From the NCBI GenBank assembly GCA_021234155.1, contig JAJEKV010000013.1, positions 2,821,252 through 2,885,251 of the forward strand: a stretch of 64,000 bases of DNA. The letters are read 5' to 3'. Position 1 is the first letter of the stretch; each line of letters opens with the position of its first letter. Origin of the DNA: Isoetes taiwanensis. Its lineage: Eukaryota > Streptophyta > Lycopodiopsida > Isoetales > Isoetaceae. This document shows, piece after piece, positions 1-9,977 of this stretch. The position numbers and the translations under genes are program-made. The notes under the pieces were generated by a model. It was not told the origin of the DNA. It saw only the letters and a program-made list of their open reading frames with translations, and did not search any database.

Positions 1-692
1 GAGGCTTGGGCTGTCGGGGCCATTAAATTGAATCGAATTGCTTATACCGGCTCTGGGACCCCGGCGCTCTAGAGCAGGTCAAAATGGCCCATTACAAGGA
101 GCACATCAACCCCCGTTGGCGGGGCCCATGACTCTACACCGCATTCCCACCGCCCGAAAAAGCGCAGACTCATTGCCTCCATTCGCCGCGAGGTGCCCAC
201 CATCTCGCGATCGAGGCGGGCGGTGGATTGAGAGCCCTGCCGGGACGAGCTCTGTCGATCTTTGTCAAGCGGGTGCCATTGAGGATGAGTCTCACACTTT
301 CCGAGTTGCCCAAGATTCGGTCGGATCCGGGCGGACATCGTTCCCTTAGTGCGGCGGACTTGCCCCTACATTTGCTGATGAACACACCGTCAGTACGGGC
401 TTTGGGGTCGTACATTCAGAAGGTACTGGATCTGCGAGCCCACCTTTGCCCCCGCCTGGCTGCTCGCTGATCAGGCACTATGGGTACGGTACATGAGTGT
501 ATATATTTGTGTGTTTTTGCATTTCGTACATTGAAACAGTTTGTCAGTAGGCTGATTGCTGCCACGGTTTTTCCCTCGAAAACCCTTCGGGGCGGGGGTT
601 TTTTAATCCGGGTAGTAATCTGCTTGCTGCGCTTTTATATTGGGTCCCATAGACCGATTGGTCTCCGTGGACGATCCTTCCTTCCTCTTAGC
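1..692 (+). mobile_element. LINE 3' fragment (copy 1)
   Basis: This is the last part of a non-LTR retrotransposon, cut by the window edge. It matches the ends of the LINEs at 20520-24575 and 27725-33055. Around 220-300 it still encodes the C-terminal cysteine/histidine stretch of the ORF2 protein (CQAGAIEDESH), in a broken frame. After the coding part come a conserved hairpin (566-606), then GGGTCCCATAG and GGTCTCCGTGGACGAT, the motifs that end every member of this family here. The tail is a pyrimidine-rich run (CCTTCCTTCC). It cannot move by itself. Confidence 0.8.
566..606 (+). other. Conserved LINE 3' UTR hairpin
   Basis: These 41 bases are identical to 24422-24462 and 32910-32950, although the surrounding 3' UTRs differ. 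AAAACCC can pair with GGGTTTT around a G-rich loop. Its fixed position near the LINE 3' end suggests the RNA structure that the LINE reverse transcriptase recognises. That role is known for stringent-type LINEs and is inferred here. Confidence 0.6.
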
Positions 693-788
693 ATAGCATG
701 CTATCTCAATACCATTTTCTTGCTACTAAAAATTCTTGTCCAAAAAATACAAGAAAACGTGGCAAAATGATGGGGATATAAACATATA

Positions 789-816
789 CTAGTTATGGTG
801 CCCGGCGTTGCCGGGC
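789..816 (-). mobile_element. Helitron-like 3' terminus
   Basis: On the minus strand a perfect 7-bp stem hairpin (GCCCGGC, loop AAC, GCCGGGC) is followed after 7 bases by CTAG and then T. This is the standard 3' signature of a Helitron (hairpin, CTRR, insertion before T). The element body would extend to the right. No 5' TC end and no Rep/helicase gene was found, so this is at most a non-autonomous or truncated copy. Confidence 0.55.
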
Positions 817-1828
817 CTAGTGACAATCTGATGTAGAAGCATTGGTGGAGCACAAATTTTGCATTCTTGCCACATTTATTTCATATACAAAAATTTGTGC
901 ATGCCCATTGCAAGAACTGGCTTGAACTTTAAAAATACTCGTGTTTCAACATGCCGAAAATCATCCTTCTTTTTCCAATTTTGTTTTGAATAATGCATTC
1001 ACTGCTTCATGTCTCTCAATGCACATTGATATTTCAAGCAATGTAGATGACACCTTGTTGGACCAAACCAAATTAATGAGTTATAGAAACAATAGTGGCA
1101 AGATAAGAGCTCATGCCTTATGTGCTTGTATGTTAGAGACTTAATATTGTGTGCTATTTGGGTTGCATGACTCGCATGGATTTGTTGGAAGAAGTTCAAT
1201 TTTTACAATTGTTTTCTAATTTGTTGTTTGATAAGGACAGATAATTTTAAGCAATAGTGTGAATATAGTTGCATGCACTTAAAACTCCATAGATATGAGT
1301 GGAAAACTTTGTTCCATCCTTTGTTTTTGACCTAGGAAAGGGCACCATGTGCATTACGAATGTATATCTTCAAAATTTTGAGGTGCCTGAACCATAGATA
1401 AGCTAGCATTCAAGACAGATAGAGAAAATACACATTATTTAACTAAAGAAACATAATAGGATAATTCAACATCAACATGCCACATAACATCTACTTCAAT
1501 GCAATTTCAAAAGATTTGTCATTGTTTTATCACACGCATTGCATTTAGAGTATGATAACAAAATTGTGGATTGATCCAACATAACAGAAATCCATATGCA
1601 TATAAAGAAGATAGTCCTATGGTGGAAACATAGGAGGATCTTTAAAGTTTACAACAACATTGATGGAAACAAATATGCATTGACAACCTATTGAGTTTGA
1701 GTAAGAGGTGTTCTTAAGAAATGTGCAACATGTGCATTGGCGACCTATCGAGTTTTGAGTGTTTTTGAGAAATACACAACAATGTTGTGGACATCCAATG
1801 AAATAGTTCAGAAATGTCTTGTGAGATA

Positions 1829-2300
1829 TAATAATAATAAATAAATTTTATTAACGTCCACGGGAGCCCGTAGGCTATGGGACAAAGAAATCAGGATCTA
1901 GTACAATCATCATAATATGAGAGAATCAAGCCTCTCAACGATGCTCAATGTAAACCAGAAGCTCTCGGAGGAAATTTCCTAAATGTGGAAGCGAAGGAAT
2001 ATGTTGAAATAATTCATCCAAAGGCATGCTCCAGTCAATCATGTGATACTTGGCACGAAGAGTGTCATGGCTGCGGCAAAAATATATAGCATGCTTCTCA
2101 GTCTCCACATCCTCCTTACAGACACATATCCTCTGATCTTCTGCAATTTTCAACCACCTTCCCTTTTCAATCATTAGACAGTGGGAGCTCATGCGCATGC
2201 GCGCAATCGATCCGATTTGCCCCGGAAACATGCTATGAAGGGACAAATATGGTTGTATGCAAACGAATGATACGATAGGAATAGAAAACATTTGAAAACA
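1829..2300 (-). mobile_element. LINE 3' fragment, second family
   Basis: Read on the minus strand, 2291-1935 encodes a LINE ORF2 C-terminus: RMSSHCLMIEKGRW, then ICVCKEDVETEKHAIYFC, a C-x-C...H...C type zinc-binding end like that of the other LINEs in this window. It is followed by GTCCCATAG, CCGTGGACG and an A/T-rich tail ending at 1829. The protein differs clearly from the family at 20520-33055, but the 3' terminal motifs are shared. It is a 5'-truncated dead copy. Confidence 0.65.
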
Positions 2301-3503
2301 TCAGTACTATCTTTTGCACTAATATATACATATTACATATTAGCAAATAAGTGGCTCCTTCAATAATAGTTAATCACCTCTACTATAGATGTTATATGAA
2401 GGAAATGGACGTCATATAGCTTCATATATTTTCTACATCGGTAATATATTACAAAAATATGTTTCCAATCCATACATTTTCTACGAAGATAATACACTAC
2501 AAAAACATGAGTCCAACATAGACATTTGTGCCATGAGTCCAACATAGACATTTGTGCCATATAGAAGAGGTGGTATAAACGATTGCCTGATTACATGCCT
2601 CTAAAACTGTGTGGATATAATAAGAAGGCTACAACAATTCCTCGACATTCAATCAGGAAAATAAAGCTGTAAAATCACTTTTGACTGATCATCAAGAACT
2701 CATCTTAGCAAACAAAGTTAGCACTGACATTTCACACTTTATATGCACTAATTTAAAGCACTTGTACATGCACAATTCGTGAGAGCAGATGTACCTTAAA
2801 GCATCTTATACTTTAGAACGTATTGTTTGCATTTCTTTTTTAGAGAAGTGGCCAAGAAAACCTCATGGCTGGCATTTAGATGACCATAATGGCCAAGAAA
2901 ACCCCTTGGCTAGAACCTGGCTAGAATCTTGATAATGCAAAGAAACAAAGAATCATGTCTACACAAATGTATTACGATGGTGTAGGCAGTTTAATGATGG
3001 AATTATCTCATGACAGAGCCTATTGTTTACTCCAGGAAGCAGAGAATGAAAGTACAGTATCACATTAATGAATGGGAGCTCACCGTTATTTCACTTGCAG
3101 GCTCAACTCTCTCATGTGCAGTGTTTGGTCTCCTCGAAAGCTCTCCGCTAGGTCTAACCTGTGGCACCAAAATTTCCAATATGGAAAATTGCCATGTGAA
3201 CCAATCTTCTATTCGAAGTTCATGTCTTGAAGAGATAGAATAGAAAACACAAAAAATCCTAAGAAAAGCCTATATAAAACAAAATAGGTAAAAAACAATA
3301 AGGTTTACCAAAAGGGGCTGCAATCCTGCAAGGAATATATGGAGCAAGATTTATATGTTATAAATTTCCAAACGAATCACCTGGCCATAGCTCAATTCTA
3401 TAGATAGATGATATGCTGCAAGTTTGGGCACAATTAGAATAAATGCGCTTGTTAATTCCTCTATTGCTGATATGACATAACAGGTTAATGATAAGAAGGC
3501 AAC
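2301..3503. other. Intergenic, no gene seen
   Basis: AT-rich sequence with only short, unsupported ORFs. A short tandem repeat at 2507-2558 is listed separately. The missing last exon of the aldo-keto reductase could have been here, but none was recognised. Confidence 0.5.
2507..2558. repeat. 26-bp tandem repeat, two copies
   Basis: Two exact adjacent copies of a 26-bp unit beginning ATGAGTCCAACATAGAC. No function is suggested. Confidence 0.85.
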
Positions 3504-3505
3504 CT

Positions 3506-4125
3506 GAGAATTTTCTGCTATTCTTGATGGGGTCACAGACTTGGGCCAAAAAACATAATTTTTCTGTAGACTCCACCTTATGAGAAGGTGGGCAGATGTC
3601 TTATTGTATTTTGCTACAATCTGTGATAGCTTATATAAGTATGGACCACAAAACCATTAATTGTCATGCGGAATAGAGGAGACTCAGCTTTAGGAAATTT
3701 GGATTAGCAAGATGCTTCCCTGTAATAAGAGGAGAATATGCTTCCAGAATAATTCCATATTCCTGACAGAACTTAACCAAATGTGGTCTGGTATTTAAAG
3801 GGTGGATTTCTATCTGTGCATCAAGACAGTAGAAAATAAAGATATGATATGAACACAAATATATATGCTTATGTTAAATATCCTACCTGCTTTACAGATG
3901 GCCGTACCAATGAATTAGCAAAAAGCTCTTCTAAGTGATGAATGCCATGGTTGCTAACTTTAACTGACTTTGCTTTACCTGATTTAATGAGTACCTCCAT
4001 AGCCCTGCAGGATTCCAACCTTATGCATAGGGGCATGAATAAGATATAGATCAACACCTTATTCCATAAGACACCGCCTTTAAGTTAATGAATAAAGAAA
4101 AGCTCTAAGAGTAAGAATGCGAACA
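3506..4125. repeat. Tandem duplication unit A (AKR exons 3-5)
   Basis: A 620-bp unit carrying AKR exons 5, 4 and 3 with their introns (reading left to right on +). It is followed directly by a second, very similar unit. It begins GAGAATTTTCTGCTATTC and ends GTAAGAATGCGAACA. This copy has the frameshifted exon 3 and the lost exon 4 donor. Confidence 0.85.
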
Positions 4126-4747
4126 GAGAATTTTCTGCTATTCTTGATGGGGTCACAGACTTGCGCAAAACAACATAATTTTTCTGTAGACTCCACCTTA
4201 TGAGAAGCTGGGGAGATGTCTTATTGTATTTTGCTGCAATCTGTGATAGCTTATATAAGTATGAACCACAAAACCATTAATTATCATGCGGAATAAAGGA
4301 GACTAACCTTTAGGAAATTTGAATTAGCAAGATGCTTCCCTGTAGTAAGAGGAGAATATGCTTCCAGAATAATTCCACGTTCCTGACAGAACTTAACCAA
4401 ATGTGGTCTGGTATTTAAAGGGTGGATTTCTATATGTGCATCAAGACAGTAGAAAATAAAGATATGACATGAACACAAACATATGTGCTTATGTTAAATA
4501 TCCTACCTGCTTAACAGATGGTCGTGCCAATGAATTAGAAAAAAGCTCTTCTAAGTGATGAATGCCATGGTTGCTAACTCCAATTGACTTTGCTCTTCCT
4601 GATTTAAGGAGTATCTCCATAGCCCTCCAGGATTCCAACCTTAGAGGCACAGGGGCATGAATAAGATACAGATCAACACCTTATTCCATAAGACACCGCC
4701 TTTAAGTTAATGAATAAAGAAAAGCTCTAAGAGTAAGAATGCGAACA
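4126..4747. repeat. Tandem duplication unit B (AKR exons 3-5)
   Basis: The second copy of the 620-bp unit, next to exon 2 and with exon 3 in frame. The exon 4 acceptor is AT instead of AG. The end of exon 5 is cut at the duplication junction (AATTCTC then TGTTCGC). PKSV in unit A reads RKSV here. Confidence 0.85.
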
Positions 4748-5642
4748 TAAAAGCTCACCATAGCCCATTTTCAATTCGGCTAGACTCCTACTAAAAGACG
4801 GCAAAGTAGCCTCATATCCATGGTCAGGATTCCTAAGTTTGGTGGTTATAAATATTTCTTCTCTGGGAATGCAACTTTCACGTACAGCTCTACCTGAGAA
4901 AACATTAATTATGTTCTTCTTAACAGCAAGCAAAGGAATCATGCGAGATATACTCACCAACGCCTTTCTCGTTGCTATAGCCTCGAGTTGTATCAATATG
5001 GGGATACCCTAACCTAAGGGCCTCAGCCACAGCGCTGTAAGCTTCATCAGTCTTCATCTGCAATGCACCCAGGCCGATCCTTGGTATTTGAACTGAGGGG
5101 CTTTCAAATCCCGGCATTTTTAGCTCAAGAGCGGAATTGATGCTTCGATCAATACAAATAAAAGGTTTCTTCATCCATGGCTCTCATACAGACCAAAAGG
5201 GGATGCCCTACATGCAAAAATCGGCCCAAGTGCGCGGATCATTTAACTAAACAAAGACAAACAAGTTGCAAATCTCTCTGAAGACATCCTCATGGATTGC
5301 AAATCCCTATGAAGACCTCCTCATGGATGCCACGGCAATGCATGCCGGGTTTTCTGTGTGGCATGCCCTCTATCGGATATGGAAATCTAAGGGGAAAAAA
5401 ACATAACAGATGAAATTGCTACGATTTTTGGAAACCTGTAAAGTTTTTCGGCGACCACAAATCCTAAAATCATATGAAATCGACTTGAAAAAAAAATTCC
5501 AAAATATTTTTAGCCAAACCGGAAACTTTCAAATTAACAAGATGGATATTTTTACTACAATACTGAAATCATAGCACAAACCATTGGCTTTATACCTTGG
5601 GGCAAGCTTGACACAGTTATACTAGCTGCCACATCAGCATGT

Positions 5643-5689
5643 AGGGTTTAGGGGTTTTCAACGAAACAGAGCGCATGTAGGGTTTAGGG
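5643..5689 (+). promoter_or_regulatory. Telo-box-like repeats before the small gene
   Basis: GTAGGGTTTAGGG occurs twice within 50 bases, 14 to 60 bases before the start codon at 5703. Plant telo-boxes (AAACCCTA/TAGGGTTT) are common near the start sites of growth- and translation-related genes. The short length and position suit a promoter or 5' leader element better than an old telomere. Confidence 0.5.
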
Positions 5690-5702
5690 TAAGCAGAGAA
5701 GC

Positions 5703-6177
5703 ATGGCCGGATCATATTTCTCCCGTATTTTCAACTATGTTGTCAATCAGTGGCTCGTCGATGGCCTCGCCAACAGGTACATCCCACCTTTAATCATTGT
5801 AAAATCTCTTCTCATCATCCATCTGTTTTGTGAAGCGTCAAATTCCAACGTTTTGCTGTTCGATCATCCAAGAAATTTGACGAAGTTGTACAGAAAGGTT
5901 TTGTCGATTTTTTACCCAAATTTCTTACGGCTCTGATAGCAGCATGATCAATGTTTTTTGGCTTTTGTAAAACCGATTTGCTTTCTCGATGTGGATATAA
6001 CCCTGTCGATTTTATAGGAAAGAAAAAGAGGGACGAAGTATCTGAACTATTCAGAAACTTTTCTTCTGGTGGTCGTGACAAAGTAAGAACCATTTTTAGA
6101 ATCTTAGTGTAGTTTCTAAAGTACTCACTTTTGTTTGTTGGTTTTTGCAGTCTGGCAAAAGAATTAGAGATGACTGA
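5703..6177 (+). CDS. Small 75-residue conserved-looking protein, four exons
   Basis: This was read by joining 5703-5776, 5836-5897, 6018-6082 and 6151-6177. All introns have GT and AG ends (AACAG/GTACAT, GTGAAG/CGTC, AAAG/GTTTTG, TTATAG/GAAAG, CAAA/GTAAG, TTGCAG/TCTGG) and the frame stays open to a TGA. The product is 75 residues: MAGSYFSRIFNYVVNQW at the start, FQRFAVRSSKKFDEVV in the middle, and a highly charged tail with KKKRDEVSELF and KRIRDD. There is no clear signal peptide or full membrane helix; the start is amphipathic. It resembles small uncharacterised plant proteins from memory only, and the function is unknown. Its intactness beside decayed neighbours, plus the telo-box upstream, argues that it is functional. 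Confidence 0.72.
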
Positions 6178-6472
6178 AGCTGTGATAAGTTTCAGATTAT
6201 GTATATATTTTCAAAATCTCGAGTTTTTTTTGCTTGGTATCAAAATCCAGGCATGTAGCATAAGTTGTACGTAATATTTAAATAAAGTGGATGACTGCCG
6301 TAAAGATAAGAACATTTGGTCTACAATTTAAATTTATCACTGTATTCAAGTTCGGGACACAAATTACGTACAAGAGCGATCTATATATTCAGATCCCTAA
6401 ACTTTGGTGATTTTAATATTGTGTTTATTTTTTGCCTTATTCCTGTGCTCTCAAATAAAAAATTATGTATAA

Positions 6473-6629
6473 GGGAAAATCTCTCCTGAGGATTTTCCGG
6501 GAGATAATTCGTGAGGCGGTGCCGCCAGCGTTGGCGGCGCACGAGCGGCGGAGCCGTGAGTGTGCCGCCACCACTGGCGGCGCCGCCGAACGGATTATCT
6601 CCCGGAAAATCCGAGGGAGAGATTTTCCC
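6473..6629. repeat. Long GC-rich inverted repeat (cruciform)
   Basis: Arms of about 57 bases, beginning GGGAAAATCTCTCC at the left and ending with its complement at 6629, match at most positions. The centre is rich in GGCGGC and GCCGCC and contains smaller hairpins (GTGCCGCCA/TTGGCGGCGCAC). The ORF across it is produced by the palindrome. It may be a foldback transposon; no target duplication was recognised. Confidence 0.75.
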
Positions 6630-6632
6630 GTG

Positions 6633-7204
6633 CGTAATGCAACGGGACCCTCAAATTTCGCCGTAACAAAAAAAAATTGGATCCAAGCTCTTTTACAGGA
6701 GTTCGCAGCGATGGTGGAGGTCTAGATCTTCAAAAAGGCTAAGGTAAGCAGATGCAGAGTCTGCCATTTCACAACAAGAGTTTTTGCAGTGCCCCTTTTG
6801 CATTGTCCTGCGAAACAAACACGGTTCCAGGCTTCAAGAAATGCAGGAGCTTCAAGAAATGGGGCGAAGGAATGATTTGCCTCCAGTTTTTCCACACAGC
6901 CCAAGCTCTAAGAAGATCCGACAGTGGCAACCGTCAAGCGACATCTCTAGAATATGATCCGTCAACTGGGCCGCCTCCATATCCAAAAAAATCCTTGCTC
7001 TGCCCCATTCTTGCAAAAAAATCTGCCTGGAAGCTTTGGACTTTGATCAAATCCGGAGGTCGAAAGCAGAGCGCCTAAATCTCTGAATCTCTGTCTCTGT
7101 GCGGAATAGCTCGGCGGCGGCGCCGCTCCGTAAATTCCGGAAGCCAATTCCGTGTGATAAACTAGACCGAATAAAGGAGTAATTTGAGGGTCCCATTCAT
7201 TACG
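6633..7204. mobile_element. MITE-like element with ~29-bp inverted ends
   Basis: The left end CGTAATGCAACGGGACCCTC at 6633 is repeated inverted at the right end up to 7204 (CGTAATGAATGGGACCCTC on minus), with CAAATT continuing in both. The 572-bp interior has no recognised gene; a 108-codon ORF inside it resembles nothing known to me. It abuts the inverted repeat at 6473-6629. Superfamily unassigned. Confidence 0.55.
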
Positions 7205-7855
7205 TCAAGTGTATATACTAGTGGTGTGTGCTTAGAGAAGTATCTTGTGATGATGCATGTGTGCTAATGTGATTCATTTGGTTTTTTAATGTGATTAATT
7301 AGCAGGCTTGCCTCGTCTAAAACATGGGCTATCCATGTGTGTGCCATGTCATATGACGTTATTGCACTTTGTATATAAGAATGTCATTTGGAGTGACGTT
7401 CTTATTATGCCGGAGTAACTTGGGTTGCGTTTTGCATAAAGATTTCTTGGAGCTCTACCACGTTTGCTTATGTAAATATGTATCTAGCAGAAGGTGAAAT
7501 CAAACAGTTCCAATTCATTTGAATTTTTGCTCAGTAAGAAGCTCAGATGAGCAGGTGACACAAGTGGATTTCGTAAAGTGAAACAGGTGAAATCTAAGTT
7601 TGGATATATGAAGAAAAAATATACAAGCATAAAAAATAGAGAGGAAACACACAACACAGAGGGCTGTGGTAGCCAGGTTGCAAGCGGTGAACAAGGTGGC
7701 AAGGTTGAATCCACCATAATTGTGGCGCCGTGGTGGGCAAAAGAAGAAGCTTTTCTCCCCCCGACCATGCGAAGAAGGCCTATTCTCTCTGACGGTCTGA
7801 CCATGCTAAAAAGGGCTAAAAAAAACTATTCCCTTCGATTATGCTAAAAAGGGCT
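7205..7855. other. Intergenic, no gene seen
   Basis: AT-rich spacer between the MITE-like element and the LTR. An 89-codon ORF at 7578-7847 shows no recognisable domain. Confidence 0.4.
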
Positions 7856-8681
7856 TGATACGGATTCAAGACTTTATAGCAAAACAAGAATCACAGAGTG
7901 AGTTCAATCAAGCAAAAATCATCAAAGTCCAGCCTTCATGGCTAAGCTCTCCATCCAACCGGCTGTTCCAGAGCAAGGGAGTTCTAGAGAAATACTGAGT
8001 TTATGGGAAGAAGGAAAGTATAGGGAAAACAAATTAACACTAAAGAATCCTCTTTAGCAATTCTCAAGTTTAGGAATAGAATATAATAGAATAGAATTTT
8101 ATCATCCACAGAGACCAATTGGCCTAGGAAAAGGCTATGGAATTGGGGCACCACGATATCACAAGATATCCAAGAATTAACTGAAAGGATTCACAAGAGC
8201 TTGGTTAACTTGCAATTCAAACAGAATGGCTTAAGATTAGTAGAAGAAGGTTCTGCTGGATAAAAACTGGTTGGATCAGACTGCCCAGCAAGGATCGTGG
8301 ATGACCGGATCTGAGTCTGCAGTTGTCAGATCTGGATTACAAGTTACTGTAGAAGGATGTTGATGTCGCCAGGTCAATAGCCAAGCTGCCGCTGTTCGTC
8401 CGCCCCCCTGATATGTCCCGATGTTGCCCTCTTATACAGTTAAAAAGGTCGTAGCCCCACATTTTCCAAAATATCCCTCGTTTTAAATAGATGGTATAAA
8501 GGCTTTGAAATAGTAGTTTTAACCTTGGGCCTTTTTTCCTTTGACGTTGAACATCAACCTGAGGATTATTATAAACTCCTTATACAATAGGAATTAGTTT
8601 TTTAGATCAAGGCTTTAAATGTTTGGTCTTTCTTTCTCGTTCTCATGCTCTATAGCCGCTTCCCCGAGCACCACCATATCA
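7856..8681 (-). repeat. Solo-side LTR of a gutted Ty3-type element
   Basis: The segment begins TGATACGG and ends CCATATCA, giving inverted ends TGATA/TATCA. On the minus strand it is directly preceded by a polypurine tract (GGGAAGGGGAGGAA, 8682-8697), as expected at the 3' LTR of a minus-strand element. The gag remnant on the right fits this orientation. No second LTR was found. Length 826 bp. Confidence 0.6.
8078..8145 (-). mobile_element. Tiny LINE tail inside the LTR
   Basis: On the minus strand CCATAGCC...CTAGGCCAATTGGTCTCTGTGGATGATAAA is followed by an ATTCTATT-type tail. This matches the last ~50 bases of the LINE family seen at 1-692, 20520-24575 and 27725-33055. It is probably a severely 5'-truncated LINE insertion. 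Confidence 0.5.
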
Positions 8682-9977
8682 ATTCCTCCCCTTCCCGGGA
8701 TTGATCGTCCTCGATCAAGAAATTATATGGCAAATTTAACACAATCATGTCCATGGTTGCAACCCTAGTTGATTTCACAACTAGAAAAATAGTCAAGTCC
8801 AGCCCTTTAGGCTAAAAAGTTTTTCTTTATATATCTCAATAATGAACAATGAGACCAACAATTATGTTGCAGACATAGTTGTTGTCTTTAAAAATTAAAG
8901 ATTTAACCCTATCCTCTTTCATGGAATTACTACATAACAACTTAACTATTTTAAGTAGGCAATCTGTAATTTCGCCCTTTCCTTTTGCGCTTTGTCTACA
9001 AACGTTACTTGTTTATTCGTCTTGGCAATTGGTTCGGCCGGAAGCTCTTCCAATTGACAAACTTGGGGTGGAGGCTCGCTAGAATGAGGATTTGGTCTAT
9101 ACTCTATTCTGCCTAGTTTCCTTCGTTCTCCTCGATTGCCTCAGTCATTTTGCTCTCTTTTTGCACTTAACTTCGGGCAGTCTACTTTAAGATGTGGTCC
9201 TCCACAGTGAAAACACCCGCTTTTTTTTTTAGGAAGATCTGTCAAATTGATTGTCCCACTTTGTTTTCTGAACTTGGTCTTGATTATCCCCCATACTTGC
9301 TCTAGACCTTTTATTTCCCTTGTCTGAATTTCTACCATTGCTTGTTTTGTCATTGGTTATCTTGTCGTTGCCTTTGTCCTCAGGATATCCATCCCATATA
9401 CTGCAATTTATTAAAATCAGGATTTAATTTTCTTTCTGCGGTAATAGTTTCTTTATTGCTCCAAAGTCTGAGGATCTATAAAGCTCAATTCTGCATATAA
9501 GGAATTCTTAAGTCCTGATATATACTTGTGTAATAGCTTCTTCTCATTTAACCCGTCCATTTGGGTGGACAAATACTGAAATTTTGATGTATACTGATTA
9601 ACTGATTCGTTGTCGCCTTGTTTGAATGGATCCCATTCTCGTTTGACGTCGTTGTGATAATTGGCAGTCAGGTTATAACCTTCAAAAGATTTTTTAAAGC
9701 TTTTCCATGTTAAAATCTTTGGATCCATTCTTTTTCTTCCTTGCCACCATGTTCTCGCCATATCTATCAAATATTTATCCATGGCTTGCAGCTTCTGCTT
9801 TTCTGTAGCTTTTACCAATTCGAAGTAGCTTTCCCATGTAGAGATGAATCCAAAAATAGTAGGCGGGTTTCTCTTTTCGCCGGAGAAGGTCTCATTCTTC
9901 TCAATTCTGGAGTGCAAGAGATATGGGTAGAGTGTCGACTGACAAGAGGAAGGCCATTGATTTCTTGCAAAGCACAT
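8682..9977 (-). pseudogene. Retrotransposon gag remnant with zinc knuckle
   Basis: Gag forms the particle shell and binds element RNA. Residues from 9977 to 9453 include FSGEK, WESYFELV, ARTWWQGRK, TWKSFKKSFEGY and EWDPFKQGDNESVNQYTSKF, the usual core of plant retrotransposon gag. After a frameshift near 9450, 9353-9141 carries CFHCGGPHLKVDC, a C-x2-C-x3-H-x4-C zinc knuckle. About 450 bp later the sequence reaches a polypurine tract and the LTR, so protease, RT and integrase are absent. The upstream end is cut near 9900. A dead, internally deleted element. Confidence 0.75.

Larger units (their letters stand above)
3504..5174 (-). pseudogene. Aldo-keto reductase, exons duplicated and broken
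   Basis: NADPH-dependent aldo-keto reductases reduce carbonyls in a cytosolic (alpha/beta)8 barrel. Exon 1 (5174-4958) starts MKKPF and has IPRIGLGALQM and HIDTTRGYSNEKGVG, giving the catalytic Asp and Tyr. Exon 2 (4893-4759) has IPREEIFITTKL with the catalytic Lys. Exon 3 (4679-4507) has VDLYLIHAPVP with the catalytic His, and VSNHGIHHLEEL. Exon 4 (4433-4308) has IEIHPLNTRPHLVKFC and ILEAYSPL. Exon 5 (from about 4198) has RWSLQKNYV and [11 protein letters not shown]. Introns 1 and 2 keep GT-AG ends. Exons 3-5 occur twice. In the first copy (4126-4747) the exon 4 acceptor AG is AT at 4435-4434. In the second (3506-4125) exon 3 carries a 2-base deletion near 4030 and the exon 4 donor GT is CT at 3687-3686. 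No C-terminal exon was found. The subfamily is not certain. Confidence 0.8.

Noticed and set aside
5643-5689. Interstitial telomere or chromosome fusion point
   Set aside because: Only two short AGGGTTTAGGG motifs, set just before a start codon; a telo-box is the simpler reading.
6465-6725. 86-codon plus-strand ORF
   Set aside because: It lies across the GC-rich inverted repeat, whose lack of stops is a composition effect.
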